Below, in pieces: positions 25,779-34,902 of a stretch of 64,000 nt of DNA. A model generated the notes under the pieces. It had not been told where the DNA came from. It was given only the letters and a program-made list of their open reading frames with translations, and did no database searches. A program made the translations under genes and the position numbers. Origin of the DNA: Clostridia bacterium (GTDB lineage: Bacteria > Bacillota > Clostridia > Lachnospirales > Lachnospiraceae). Location of the stretch: the NCBI GenBank assembly GCA_910576325.1, contig CAJTIM010000004.1:175393-239392 (forward strand), written 5' to 3'. Every line of letters starts with the position of its first letter. The first letter of the stretch is position 1.

Positions 25779-26834
25779 TTATTTGGCGTTTGTGGAATAC
25801 ATAGCCTTGCAGATGGATACCTTGTGAGTATAAATATCCTCACAGAGCTTTGGAAGATCTTCCAGGGAGCTTCGATGCGTGATCAGATCCTCAACCTGCA
25901 TTACGCCTTCATCCATCATCTTAACCGTATAATGCCACTCGTTAATGGGGGCCGCATAGTGAGAATTCCAAATACCCTGAATTGTCAGCTCCTTGCGGAG
26001 AATCTGGCTGTGCTGATGAAGCTTGATGGTGGTGTCCCTGTGGGGATTACCCATCATCAGAACAGTGCCAAAGGTCTTTACGCACTCAATGCCCAGGCCG
26101 AGAGCAGCACCGGTGCCCGTGCCTTCAATTACGATATCGGCCGGTTTTCCATTGTTCAGCTTCCGGAATTCCTCGTCGATGTTCATAGTCATGGAATTCA
26201 GAACGATATTTCCCCGGGCCTTTGCAAATTCCACCTTTTCCTCCAGTACATCCACCAGAACAACCAAAGATGCGCCGAAGATCTTGGCCCAGCGGGCAGC
26301 CATCTGGCCAATGGGGCCGGCGCCGAAGATTAAGATAGACTGGCCGGCAGTCAAGCCGCTTTTGCGGACCGCATGCTGTGCAACCGTACAGGGCTCTACC
26401 ATGCCCATGGCATCATCCGAAAGATTGGGATTGGTGGATTCCACAAAATGCCATTCGCTGGGAACGAGGCAGTACTCCGCAAAGCCGCCGTCGCTGCGGG
26501 AGCCGAGATAATCATAATCCAGGCACATTGCATAATCTGCAGTTAAACAGGGATCGCATTTCCGGCAGGGGATGCACGGGAAGATAGCGCCGCGTTTTCC
26601 TACCAGACCCGGATCGGCATCTTCTCCCACAGAGACAATCTCGCCGCCGAATTCGTGGCCCAGGGTCAGCGGATATTTCTGCTTGCTGGTGCCAAGCTCA
26701 AAGATACGGGGGATATCGGAACCGCAGATGCCGCAGGCGCCTACCTTAACCAGCAGTTCTTTTCCATGGGGAACGGGAACCTCCACGTCAACCGTGCGGA
26801 ATTCACCTATTTTAAATAATTGTGATGCTTTCAT
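25779..26834 (-). CDS. Galactitol-1-phosphate 5-dehydrogenase-like (GatD family)
   Basis: 351-residue zinc MDR enzyme close to GatD: CGICGSDIPRIFE, GHEFGGEI, structural CIPCRKCDPC and the DYLGSRSDGGFAEY segment match the family layout. GatD oxidises galactitol-1-phosphate to a ketohexose phosphate; L-sorbose-1-phosphate reductases are related. AAAGGAG precedes the start. It follows EIIB in the operon, fitting oxidation of a polyol phosphate made by the PTS. Confidence 0.85.
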   Translation of the reverse strand: MKASQLFKIGEFRTVDVEVPVPHGKELLVKVGACGICGSDIPRIFELGTSKQKYPLTLGHEFGGEIVSVGEDADPGLVGKRGAIFPCIPCRKCDPCLTADYAMCLDYDYLGSRSDGGFAEYCLVPSEWHFVESTNPNLSDDAMGMVEPCTVAQHAVRKSGLTAGQSILIFGAGPIGQMAARWAKIFGASLVVLVDVLEEKVEFAKARGNIVLNSMTMNIDEEFRKLNNGKPADIVIEGTGTGAALGLGIECVKTFGTVLMMGNPHRDTTIKLHQHSQILRKELTIQGIWNSHYAAPINEWHYTVKMMDEGVMQVEDLITHRSSLEDLPKLCEDIYTHKVSICKAMYSTNAK

Positions 26835-26876
26835 AATAGCTTACTCCTTTCCAACCTAAGACACAGAATCCGTAAA

Positions 26877-27350
26877 TTACAGCAGCTTGGAGATATCTGT
26901 CTGCTTTGCGGCGGGGATGATCTGAACCTCGATCTTTACGCCCTTAGCAATCAGCTCCCGGAAAATATCACGCTCGGCATCGGAAGCGGAGATGTTCTGA
27001 AACAGCTTTTTGCGGCCTGCGGTCATGCCCATACCGCCGATGTTTAAAAAGTCAATATCAATGCCGCTGTCCACCAGCTGCTTAATGGTGTCAGGAACCT
27101 TTACGATCATCATGGTAGGCTTGGGAAGCCCATCCTTCATAATCTTAATGGCTTCCTCAATGGTGCGTACCTCAATGGAGATGTGCTCCGGAATCAAGAG
27201 GGCAAACATTTCACCCATAAAGGGATCCTTGGCCGTTTTGTCATCTACCACCAGAACGTGCTTAACGGTGGGAAGGCTTTTTAACCATGCGGTACATACC
27301 TGTCCGTGAATGAGGCGGTCGTCGATACGTGAAAAAATCAGATTTTCCAT
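26877..27350 (-). CDS. PTS EIIB, mannose/sorbose family (second of operon)
   Basis: 157 residues from ATG 27350; an ATG three codons earlier is less well spaced from AAAGGA. Phospho-His15 in RLIHGQV is intact. This is the second EIIB in the operon (the other is at 30627), yet only one EIIA, EIIC and EIID are present, so the two EIIBs may serve alternative routes or different sugars. It follows EIIA by 35 bp. Confidence 0.9.
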   Translation of the reverse strand: MENLIFSRIDDRLIHGQVCTAWLKSLPTVKHVLVVDDKTAKDPFMGEMFALLIPEHISIEVRTIEEAIKIMKDGLPKPTMMIVKVPDTIKQLVDSGIDIDFLNIGGMGMTAGRKKLFQNISASDAERDIFRELIAKGVKIEVQIIPAAKQTDISKLL

Positions 27351-27385
27351 ACTGTTCATCCTTTCTTAAAAATGCATGCTATCGT

Positions 27386-27787
27386 TTATTTTTTCTTTCC
27401 GAATTCTTTGATTTGCTGTATGCCGTTTTCCTGCAGAGACTCTACCAGTTCATCCATTGTCATGCCGTCAAAACGATCCAAAACGGAAAACATAACCATA
27501 GGAAGATTTACGCCGGTAACAATGCGTACATTCAGATTTTTCTCCATCTTTACACGGTAGATGGTATTGTTCGGAGTGCCTCCGGTGATATCTACAAGGG
27601 CTACGACGCCTTCGCCGGAATCCAGACGGGCAAGCTTTTCTTCCACCTGAGCCCGGAAATCATCCGGGGACTGTCCCGGGAGAACGCAGACGCTTTCCAG
27701 CTGTTCTCCTTCGCCTACCAGCATAGCGGCGCTGTTTAGAAATTCATCGGCCAAGCGGCCGTGGGTAGCTACAAGAACACCAACCAT
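27386..27787 (-). CDS. PTS EIIA, mannose family
   Basis: 133 residues. Phospho-acceptor His9 in VATHGRLAD and the VALVDITGGTPNN segment are typical of EIIA-Man. It receives phosphate from HPr, perhaps the HPr paralogue in this operon, and donates to an EIIB. AAAGGAG precedes the start. It lies between the epimerase and the second EIIB. Confidence 0.9.
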   Translation of the reverse strand: MVGVLVATHGRLADEFLNSAAMLVGEGEQLESVCVLPGQSPDDFRAQVEEKLARLDSGEGVVALVDITGGTPNNTIYRVKMEKNLNVRIVTGVNLPMVMFSVLDRFDGMTMDELVESLQENGIQQIKEFGKKK

Positions 27788-27803
27788 TTCTCGATTCTCC
27801 TTT

Positions 27804-28478
27804 CTATTGGCAGATGGCTTTCATATATGCGGTATAATGTGTACCGAAAGCTTCCGGACCATCCTTTAGAATGGAGGAGGTTCCTACTACAAGACCGTCC
27901 GCGCCTCCTGCCAGCATGGCCCGTGCGTTTTCCGGGGTGGTATTACCATCAATGTAGACGGGAATATTTTTGCCGGAACGAACAATTATTTCGTGAATAC
28001 GCCGGAGCTTATCCGGGTGATCCGGAACAAGCTTCTGCCCTGCAAAGCCAGGATTGATAGACATCAGCAGTACAAAATCCAAAACACCCGCCATTTCCTC
28101 AATATAGGACACGGGGACAGCGGGACTCAAAGCGATTCCGGCTCTGCAGCCTCTGTCCTGAATGGACTGAATCAAACGATAGGGATTCCGTGCTGTCTCC
28201 GGATGAAAGCTGACCCAGTCGCCAGGCTGCGGCTTTATATATTCTACAAACATCTCCGGCTCAGTGCACATCAGATGAACATCGACGGGCATGCTGGTGA
28301 TGGATTTCAGGAACTGATAATCCCGGACACCCAGCATAATATTGGGAACATAATGTCCGTCCATTACATCAAAATGAATGGCGTCAATGCCGTTCTCCTC
28401 AAAGGCCCGTACGTAATCGCGCGTATTGTCAGGTGTGCTGCACATGATTGATGGTAAGATGGTAACTTTCTTATTCAT
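27804..28478 (-). CDS. Ribulose-phosphate 3-epimerase family protein
   Basis: 224 residues, Rpe/AlsE family TIM barrel that epimerises a ketose phosphate at C3. LPSIMCS at the start, metal and catalytic residues in HFDVMDG and VHLM, and VYIDGNTT in place of the usual VDGG. In a PTS operon it may act on a ketohexose-6-phosphate (allulose-6-phosphate 3-epimerase-like) instead of ribulose-5-phosphate. AGGAGAGG precedes ATG 28478; the frame extension to 28550 lacks such a site. Confidence 0.85.
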   Translation of the reverse strand: MNKKVTILPSIMCSTPDNTRDYVRAFEENGIDAIHFDVMDGHYVPNIMLGVRDYQFLKSITSMPVDVHLMCTEPEMFVEYIKPQPGDWVSFHPETARNPYRLIQSIQDRGCRAGIALSPAVPVSYIEEMAGVLDFVLLMSINPGFAGQKLVPDHPDKLRRIHEIIVRSGKNIPVYIDGNTTPENARAMLAGGADGLVVGTSSILKDGPEAFGTHYTAYMKAICQ

Positions 28479-28585
28479 AATAAACCTCTCCTGTGGAATT
28501 TTATGGAATATGGCAGCAGGCCAAAACCGTGCTGCCATATTTCCTTCCATTATATATGCTTGAAAAATAAAAGTCTACCGGTAAA

Positions 28586-29422
28586 TTAGTATGCGCCGCA
28601 CAGTGCACCAAGACCAACGGTGATGAATGCAAGAACGAACATCAGTAAAATAATAGTGGTAGGCTTTGTGCGCTTCTTAAGAAGCTCGCGGACGCCGAGC
28701 ACCAGTGCCAGCGGGAGAATACCCGGAAGCAGTGCGTCAAGTACGGTCTCCTGAAGATTGAAAGCAACGGAACCGATCTCATTCTGTACTTCCCATCCGA
28801 TTAAGGAGAGATTATAAGTAATGTTGTTGACAGCCATACTGCCGACTACCATCAGACCTACGATGCTTACAAGATCCAGCATTCTGTTGAGAACACCGGT
28901 TTTCAGGAAGGTGATAATGGCGCTCTTGCCCTGCTTATAGCCCATCATATACATGTTATAGCCCAGGGTAAGCATAATGATCTTGTAAATAACTTCAAAC
29001 AGAATGGGTCCGGCATAGTTGCCTGCCAATGCCAGCTGGATACAGACACCGGCCAGAATCGGGTAAACGATAGACTGGGACACTACATCGCCGATACCTG
29101 CCAGGGGGCCCATCAAAGCGGAACGAACCGAGAGAATCTCATCAATGGTGATGTCTCCGTCATTAGCACGCTTCTCCTCCATTGCGGCCGTAATACCGTG
29201 GATAACAGTACCCATATAGGAAGGCTCGGTATTGAAGAAGTTCATATATTTGGAAATTTCCTCCGCATACTGGTCCGGTTCATACAGACGCTTGATGATC
29301 GGAATAAATGCATTGGCATTACCAAGAGCCTGAAGACGCTCATAGTTGTAACAGGTCTCACTGGAGTAGCCTAACAGCCAGTTCTTGACCAGATCAGATT
29401 TCCGAAGCTGTTTTTCTGCCAT
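28586..29422 (-). CDS. PTS EIID, mannose/sorbose family
   Basis: 278 residues. NYERLQALG, FFNTEPSYMG and MGPLAGIGDV are family-typical, followed by several hydrophobic segments. Forms the membrane channel with EIIC, whose stop lies 2 bp upstream. AAGGAGGTGG precedes the start. Closely parallels the EIID at 11709 but is a separate system. Confidence 0.92.
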   Translation of the reverse strand: MAEKQLRKSDLVKNWLLGYSSETCYNYERLQALGNANAFIPIIKRLYEPDQYAEEISKYMNFFNTEPSYMGTVIHGITAAMEEKRANDGDITIDEILSVRSALMGPLAGIGDVVSQSIVYPILAGVCIQLALAGNYAGPILFEVIYKIIMLTLGYNMYMMGYKQGKSAIITFLKTGVLNRMLDLVSIVGLMVVGSMAVNNITYNLSLIGWEVQNEIGSVAFNLQETVLDALLPGILPLALVLGVRELLKKRTKPTTIILLMFVLAFITVGLGALCGAY

Positions 29423-29424
29423 AA

Positions 29425-30174
29425 CTATGCCACCTCCTTATTTTTTTTATCCTCACCGAAGAGGTAAAGAATGAAGGCAATGATTGCACCGAATACGGTG
29501 ATAGCCATGGTGCCCAGTCCCAGGAACTGTGCCAGGAAGAAGCCCAGGAAGAAGAACGGAAGCAGCTTCTTGGTCTGTCCTAAGTAGTTCAGCAGCATAC
29601 CGATACCAAGTGCGGGAAGGATACCGCCAACCATTGCGAATCCGTCAATAATCCACTGGGGCATAGCTGCCAGCCAGTCACCTACAACAGCGCCCTTCAT
29701 AACAATCAGGAATGCCGGAACACCGTTGATAAGCAAGGATACGAAGAAGGACGGTACGTAGTTGAAGAAACGAATCATCTTCAGATCGCCTCTTGCTGCG
29801 GCCTTGTCAGCCATATGTACCCATACGGAGTTTACGGACATGTAAACGTTCCAAATCATAACGGCAACGGAACCTAACAGTACGCCGATGGTAGTGGCCG
29901 TATTCATATCCAGTCCGGATACCAGACCCAGAGCCGTACCTACGGAACCGGCGAACATTGCATTGCCGGGCATGGAGCCGCCGGCTGTGATAAATCCTAC
30001 ATAGGGCAGATTGATAGCTGCCGCCAGCATCATACCTTCCATGGGCTGCCCCATTACGATACCTACAAGAAAACCGGACCAGATAGGATAAAGCCAGGTT
30101 CTTGTGATTACATGGCTGAACCACCATGTACTGCATGTAGCGATAAGCGCTACCAGAATTGCACGAACAATCAT
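29425..30174 (-). CDS. PTS EIIC, mannose/sorbose family
   Basis: 249 residues, about seven membrane segments, with GIVMGQPMEGMMLAAAINLPY in the N-terminal third where family members have the GDPxxG region (here GQP). Forms the permease with EIID. AAAGGAG precedes the start. 143 bp of non-coding DNA separate it from the HPr gene; I see no clear signal there. Confidence 0.92.
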   Translation of the reverse strand: MIVRAILVALIATCSTWWFSHVITRTWLYPIWSGFLVGIVMGQPMEGMMLAAAINLPYVGFITAGGSMPGNAMFAGSVGTALGLVSGLDMNTATTIGVLLGSVAVMIWNVYMSVNSVWVHMADKAAARGDLKMIRFFNYVPSFFVSLLINGVPAFLIVMKGAVVGDWLAAMPQWIIDGFAMVGGILPALGIGMLLNYLGQTKKLLPFFFLGFFLAQFLGLGTMAITVFGAIIAFILYLFGEDKKNKEVA

Positions 30175-30317
30175 GTTTTTCTTCTCCTTTTTTTGTAGTA
30201 TTGTTTGTTTACGTGTTCACTCATTTCGCTGATTCTAATACCACCTCCCCCGTATTTCCGCATCCGCAGGCACAGCACTGCGCCAAGGAATGCATGAATG
30301 CTCCGCAGCGCTTCCGT

Positions 30318-30578
30318 TTATTCGTCCAGAGCATCTATATATGCAATGATCTGTTCCAGAGCCTGAGCTTCGTCAGGACCCTCCGCGGCAACCTGAACCG
30401 TAGTTCCCTGTTTCAGACATCCGCTGAGTATGCTGAATACACTCTTACCATTACAGACCGTGCTGTCGCTGGAAATTGTAATATCACTTTGAAATGTCCG
30501 GCACAGCTTTACCAGCTGAGCTGCGGGACGGGCGTGCAAACCGGTTTTGTTTTTAACAAGCGTTGTACCTTGCAGCAT
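30318..30578 (-). CDS. HPr-like phosphocarrier protein encoded in PTS operon
   Basis: 86 residues, full-length HPr. The phospho-acceptor His15 is in GLHARPAAQ and the regulatory Ser46 is present in NGKSVFS, so both EI/EII phosphotransfer and HPr kinase control look possible. Having an HPr inside an operon with EIIA/B/C/D suggests a dedicated phosphate path or an FPr-like arrangement. AAAGGAG precedes the start. Confidence 0.9.
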   Translation of the reverse strand: MLQGTTLVKNKTGLHARPAAQLVKLCRTFQSDITISSDSTVCNGKSVFSILSGCLKQGTTVQVAAEGPDEAQALEQIIAYIDALDE

Positions 30579-30626
30579 TTTAATCTCCTTTTATAGTTTA
30601 TTTTTATACTTTTCTATTCTTATGCC

Positions 30627-31115
30627 TCAAACCAAATCCCGGAAATGAATTTTGTTCTCTCCGTATACGACCTGGACATAGACTTTTGTACCATTGTCCT
30701 CCAGCTCCTGAAATATGGAAATTTCATTGTCCGCAGCATACAGGCCGCGGCAGAGATGCCTTCGTGAAGGACCGGCGGACATACCGCCGATATTCAGGGA
30801 ATCCGGATGGTAGCCGTAATCCCACAGCTGTTTAATGACCTCCGGTGATTTTGCCAGAAGGATTGTATTTGGAGGTGTCTGGTCCATCTCTTTCTGTATA
30901 TAAGCACTTCCTTTTACAACATCGAATATTTTCAGATTTATATTGGACGGAAGTGCCATGGTCAGAACTGTTTCCGCAAAGGGATCGTGAGCCAGCTGAT
31001 CGTCGATTACAAGAATCTCGCGGACCTGCAGGCGTTTGGCCCAGGAAGCCAGAACCTGCCCGTGTATCAGTCGCTCATCTATTCGATTTAAAACGATATT
31101 CATAAACCGCCTCAT
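30627..31115 (-). CDS. PTS EIIB, mannose/sorbose family (first of operon)
   Basis: About 162 residues. Phospho-His in RLIHGQVLASWA. The start may be ATG 31115 (AGGA spaced 5 nt) or ATG 31103 (MNIVLNRIDE), which aligns better with other EIIBs. First gene of the minus-strand operon, downstream of a TTGACA/TAATAT promoter with an inverted repeat at the start site. HPr follows 48 bp later. Confidence 0.9.
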   Translation of the reverse strand: MRRFMNIVLNRIDERLIHGQVLASWAKRLQVREILVIDDQLAHDPFAETVLTMALPSNINLKIFDVVKGSAYIQKEMDQTPPNTILLAKSPEVIKQLWDYGYHPDSLNIGGMSAGPSRRHLCRGLYAADNEISIFQELEDNGTKVYVQVVYGENKIHFRDLV

Positions 31116-31171
31116 CCTTTTCCTTGACAGTCAAATGCTTTTTGGAAGCCGCAAGTAAATGTTTCTGCTGA

Positions 31172-31193
31172 TTGTGTCTTCCTTACGACACAA
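31172..31193. promoter_or_regulatory. Inverted-repeat operator at the PTS operon start site
   Basis: TTGTGTC (31172-31178) and GACACAA (31187-31193), perfect 7-bp arms with an 8-nt spacer. It abuts the minus-strand -10 box (31194-31199) and covers the expected start site, a position suited to repression. The same half-site recurs at 31350, 31376 and 31402 near the divergent regulator gene. Confidence 0.65.
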
Positions 31194-31222
31194 ATATTAC
31201 TCCATGAAAACACGCTTGTCAA
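31194..31222 (-). promoter_or_regulatory. Promoter of the second PTS operon
   Basis: On the minus strand TTGACA (31217-31222) and TAATAT (31194-31199) with a 17-bp spacer. It is sigma-70 type; no GG-N10-GC sigma-54 element was seen in the region. Confidence 0.85.
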
Positions 31223-31349
31223 ATTTATGCCGAAAAATTTTCTTTTCAGATCTGTGTAGTTGGTCAAAATATATAAAAATGAATTTTGTTCATTATAATT
31301 TTTATGCATTTCATTTATAGATTCAGAACAAGAATTGTTATAAAATATA

Positions 31350-31408
31350 TTGTGTCATTGATATGGGTTATTTTTGACACAAATATGGATTTGAAATAAG
31401 TTTGTGTC
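31350..31408. promoter_or_regulatory. Additional TTGTGTC/GACACAA half-sites
   Basis: TTGTGTC at 31350-31356, GACACAA at 31376-31382 and TTGTGTC at 31402-31408, the last 16 bp before the -35 box of the LevR-like gene. They match the operator arms at 31172-31193, so one protein, most likely the LevR-like regulator, probably binds all of them. Confidence 0.55.
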
Positions 31409-31424
31409 GGTTTTTGAGAGTGTT

Positions 31425-31453
31425 TTGACAGTCATTTCTAAAAAAAATATAAA
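31425..31453 (+). promoter_or_regulatory. Promoter of the second LevR-like regulator
   Basis: TTGACA (31425-31430) and TATAAA (31448-31453) with a 17-bp spacer, 37 bp upstream of the start codon. Confidence 0.82.
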
Positions 31454-31490
31454 TTTTTTCTTAATTGACGTTTAGATTTGGGAGGTTTTT

Positions 31491-33983
31491 ATGAGTCAGG
31501 CAGATCGTATGAACAGACAGGCGCGTGTTCTGGCAGCTGTCCAGGAAAATACGCAGACAGTACTTAACAGCTCTTCCAATGAGCTACCGGGAATTCATGC
31601 GGGTACGATTGCCGAGGCTCTGCATATGGATCGGGCAAATGTGGCAAGAGAGCTGAATAATTTATATCGGAACGGACAGCTTATCAAAATTCAGGGAAAA
31701 CCGACCCTGTACATCTGCCGTTCCATTTTATCCAAAGAATATCCGAAGGTATTTTTCCCTTCAACGCTGCCGAAGGGAGGCCGGCTGCTGGATTATGTTT
31801 CCGCATCTACCCAGCCTCAGGCGCCGGTTCAGGAACAGAAGCTGGAAACCACATCGTCCCTGGAAACGATGGCCGGCGCCAATAAGACCTTGAAATCGGC
31901 AATTCTTCATGTGAAAGCGGCCGTTATGTATCCCTCTCATGATCTGCATGTTCTGATAACGGGCAGCATCGGGGTTGGAAAAAACATTCTGGCACGGGAG
32001 ATGTACACCTATGCCGTGAGCAACAAAGGATTTGCGGCCGACGCGCCTTTTATTACCATCAACTGCCGGGAGCAGAGTGTGTCGCCTCAGCTTTTTATGA
32101 ATCAGATCTTCGGCTGTACCAGGGATGCGTCGCTCAAGGAGGAAAAAGCCCAAAAGGGTCTGATTGAACGGGCGTCCGGGGGAATTTTATGTCTGATTGC
32201 CATTGAATGTCTGCCTGTAACGGTTCAGGATGCGCTTATTACGCTGTTGGAAAAGAATACCTACACCCGTATGGGCGAGGCTTCCGTGGTGCGCTATTCC
32301 AGTGCCATGATTATTGCAACCTCCACAGAGAAGCCGGATTCCGCCGCTCTGGCCGATCTGCGTCAAAGATTCTCCGTGCGGATTCACATTCCGGATTTGA
32401 GCAGCTGGAGCCTGCGGGAGATTGCGGAGCTTCTGATTCAGGCATTTCAGAAGGAGGCCGCTTCCACAAGTCTGAGCTTTCAGGTGCCCCGGGAAACCTT
32501 TGCCATGCTTCTTCGGGCCTCTTATCCGGGGAATCTGGGCGATTTGTTCAGTGTAGTCCGCATGACATGCGCTATGGCCGTTCAGGAGTTTTTTTCTACG
32601 TCACCGCGTCCGAAGACCATTGAGATCTCCCCCCGGCATCTGCAGCCGGAGCTGCTGTCAACCGTTCGGGAGGAGCCGGGATGTGAGGAGGAGCTTCTTC
32701 AGCTGCTGGGGGAGCTGGAGCTGGAGTATCTCACCTTCAATCCCAATGGCTTTTTCAGCAATCGTCTGGTTGCGCCGCAGCTTTTGAAGCTGCTGCATCA
32801 GGAACCGGAAGCCTCGGAGAGGGTGGGGGCGGAGGATGCGGCCGTACTGTCGGCGGCTCTGACGGAGGCCGGACCTTATATTAAGAAGGGAATCGTATCA
32901 GGGGAGATTACCTGGCGTATGCTGGAGAAGCAGTTTACCAAAAAGCTGGTCCAGACCGTGAGGGAGACGGTAAACAGATTTCCGGTATTTTCCTCTCTCG
33001 GAGAGTCGCCGGAAAATTTTCACCTGCTTTTAAGCTGTCTTTCCGATATTCTTCAAGGCAGAATCTTACCTCCGGAGCAGGAGCATGGAATTTGGCAGCA
33101 TCTGCAGAGGATTTGTACCTTTGAAGCCGCCTGTGCCGTTGCGCTCTGCCAGATCGCGGAACGCAGCATTTCCGATTATGAGCGGATGATTTTGACCGCC
33201 TGCCTTCATAAGCTGCGCTCCCACAGTGAATTCTGCCGGATTCCGATTCTGCTGGTGTTTCATGGAAGCGGGATTGCGGAGGCAATGGCGCATTATGTAA
33301 ATCATGTTTTGGAGCGGGCGGTGGTGATAGGCTTCAGTATTCCGGACGGACTGTCCTTTAACGATCTTCTGAAGCAGCTGTCCGAAGCAGTTCGAAGACT
33401 GGATCAGGGCTTCGGCCTTCTTCTGGCAGTGGATATGGAATCCTTAAGCGGTCTTCATGAGTATCTGCTTCCTCTTACGGGAATTCAGATAAAGACCGTA
33501 TCGGACGTCAGCCTGCCGGCGCTTCTGTCCATGGCAAGGCTGGCCCTTAAAGAGAACATTACCTTGTATGAGCTTCACCAGGAGGTAGGGGAGTCCGCCC
33601 AAAGCGGTATGATGCTTACCGAACCTACCTTCCTGAACCGGATGGTAAACGAGATTTTGACGCCCTCTCTGACCTTCCTGAATCCGAACAAGTCCATAGA
33701 GGCTCTGAGCACGGCTTTGGACGCTGTTTTAAAAGAGCTCGATATCATAAAATCAAATGAAATTACGGTAAAATTTATTTTTCACGGCTCCCATATGCTG
33801 GAGCGTTTGATTAGCGGAGATTCTTTGAAATATGATGGGTTGAAAGCCTTTGTGAATGAGAACGGCAGGCTGATAGCCGTTATAGAAAAGCATATGAATT
33901 ACATTTCCGAGGTGTTCGGCGTGTCGATCCCGGCCAATGAGCTGGCTTATCTGGCCGAGATTCTGCTGCCGTATCTTCCGTAA
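31491..33983 (+). CDS. LevR-like PTS-sensing regulator lacking Walker B and GAFTGA
   Basis: 830 residues with winged helix (about 35-65), AAA+ domain (Walker A GSIGVGKN 158-165), PRD-type regions, EIIA-Man-like domain (VFHGSGIAE, His about 591) and a C-terminal PRD with FHGSHMLERL. LevR normally uses GAFTGA and ATP hydrolysis to open sigma-54 promoters. Here the loop reads IFGCTRDASLKEE and the Walker B position reads LCLIAIE, losing both acidic residues. Phosphorylatable histidines are kept. GGGAGG precedes ATG. It is divergent from the EIIB-to-dehydrogenase PTS operon. Confidence 0.82.
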   Translation: MSQADRMNRQARVLAAVQENTQTVLNSSSNELPGIHAGTIAEALHMDRANVARELNNLYRNGQLIKIQGKPTLYICRSILSKEYPKVFFPSTLPKGGRLLDYVSASTQPQAPVQEQKLETTSSLETMAGANKTLKSAILHVKAAVMYPSHDLHVLITGSIGVGKNILAREMYTYAVSNKGFAADAPFITINCREQSVSPQLFMNQIFGCTRDASLKEEKAQKGLIERASGGILCLIAIECLPVTVQDALITLLEKNTYTRMGEASVVRYSSAMIIATSTEKPDSAALADLRQRFSVRIHIPDLSSWSLREIAELLIQAFQKEAASTSLSFQVPRETFAMLLRASYPGNLGDLFSVVRMTCAMAVQEFFSTSPRPKTIEISPRHLQPELLSTVREEPGCEEELLQLLGELELEYLTFNPNGFFSNRLVAPQLLKLLHQEPEASERVGAEDAAVLSAALTEAGPYIKKGIVSGEITWRMLEKQFTKKLVQTVRETVNRFPVFSSLGESPENFHLLLSCLSDILQGRILPPEQEHGIWQHLQRICTFEAACAVALCQIAERSISDYERMILTACLHKLRSHSEFCRIPILLVFHGSGIAEAMAHYVNHVLERAVVIGFSIPDGLSFNDLLKQLSEAVRRLDQGFGLLLAVDMESLSGLHEYLLPLTGIQIKTVSDVSLPALLSMARLALKENITLYELHQEVGESAQSGMMLTEPTFLNRMVNEILTPSLTFLNPNKSIEALSTALDAVLKELDIIKSNEITVKFIFHGSHMLERLISGDSLKYDGLKAFVNENGRLIAVIEKHMNYISEVFGVSIPANELAYLAEILLPYLP

Positions 33984-34008
33984 ACGGATGCTGTTAAGTT
34001 CGGCCGGC

Positions 34009-34818
34009 TTACTCCCGCAAAGTGTCCGGCTTCGGACGCCTCCAGAATTTCAGCTTGGCGCGGCGGCGAAGCCTGTTTACTTCTGCAGTCAGTTCTTTTT
34101 GCTTTTCCGGATTGGCATAGGGGGCAAACTCCGCCCACCGGTTCAGGGCCTGTTCTCCGTGAAGGCAGAGGTCAAGAAGCAGGCGGCGCATATCCCAAGC
34201 ATCTGCCATGTCCTGAGAAATAGGCAAACGGCAGGCATATTGGGCAAGGTCAAGAGGATTATAATCCTCCTCCAGCCCAATCTCGCCCTGAAGCTTTGCC
34301 GCATCGGTCATGGTTTTCAGCGCGCCCTCAAAAAAGGCTGCCGGGGCGTCCCGTTCCGTAAAGTGCCCGGATAAGAGGGAGGCATAGCCATAGTAGACCG
34401 TTAAGACGGCTTTGTATTCCACATCGGCCTTTAATAGAATTTTCTGAAATTCCTTTAATACAAGCTCTTTTTTCTCAAAGCTGACATCCTTCTGCAAAAG
34501 GGCGTATTCCAGCTTCTGCCAATCATTGCAGCGGATGTAGACGGCGTTGGCATAAACGGAAAAGAGCTGTCTTGCCTCCTCCCAAAATTCATGATCGGGG
34601 TTTTGCTTCAGAAGCTCGGCGGACTGCTCCCAGGTATCTGCGAGAGCTACGCCTGTTACAGCATCTGCGGAAAGTCCCCGGGATACCAGACAATAAAGAC
34701 GTATGCGGGGGTTATCGGGATTTTCGGACAGCAGATCCTCAAATTCCCGGGCAGCACAGTCGTAAGCTCCTTCCTTCCATTTTTCCATTGCAGCTTCAAA
34801 TTTTGAATTCTTTTCCAT
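34009..34818 (-). CDS. TPR-like protein of unknown function
   Basis: About 269 residues. The N-terminal 50 residues (MEKWKEGAYDCAAREFEDLL followed by NPDNPR) look like a tetratricopeptide repeat, and the rest is helical with no membrane segment. Three in-frame ATGs (34845, 34824, 34818) are possible; an AAGGCGG site favours one of the last two. Convergent with the LevR-like gene. Probably a protein-interaction scaffold; no partner is evident. Confidence 0.6.
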   Translation of the reverse strand: MEKNSKFEAAMEKWKEGAYDCAAREFEDLLSENPDNPRIRLYCLVSRGLSADAVTGVALADTWEQSAELLKQNPDHEFWEEARQLFSVYANAVYIRCNDWQKLEYALLQKDVSFEKKELVLKEFQKILLKADVEYKAVLTVYYGYASLLSGHFTERDAPAAFFEGALKTMTDAAKLQGEIGLEEDYNPLDLAQYACRLPISQDMADAWDMRRLLLDLCLHGEQALNRWAEFAPYANPEKQKELTAEVNRLRRRAKLKFWRRPKPDTLRE

Positions 34819-34902
34819 TATCATTATACAGATCCGCCTTTGCATATTTGTACTTGATCATAGCTTTTTAAGATTTTTCTGTCAAGTATTGTTTGAAACC
34901 CT

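Noticed and set aside
24072..31115. Firm assignment as an L-sorbose operon
   Set aside because: SDR, GatD-like and mannose-family PTS genes resemble sor operons, but the epimerase, double EIIB, HPr and MtlD-like pair do not fit; only a general ketose/polyol role is supported.
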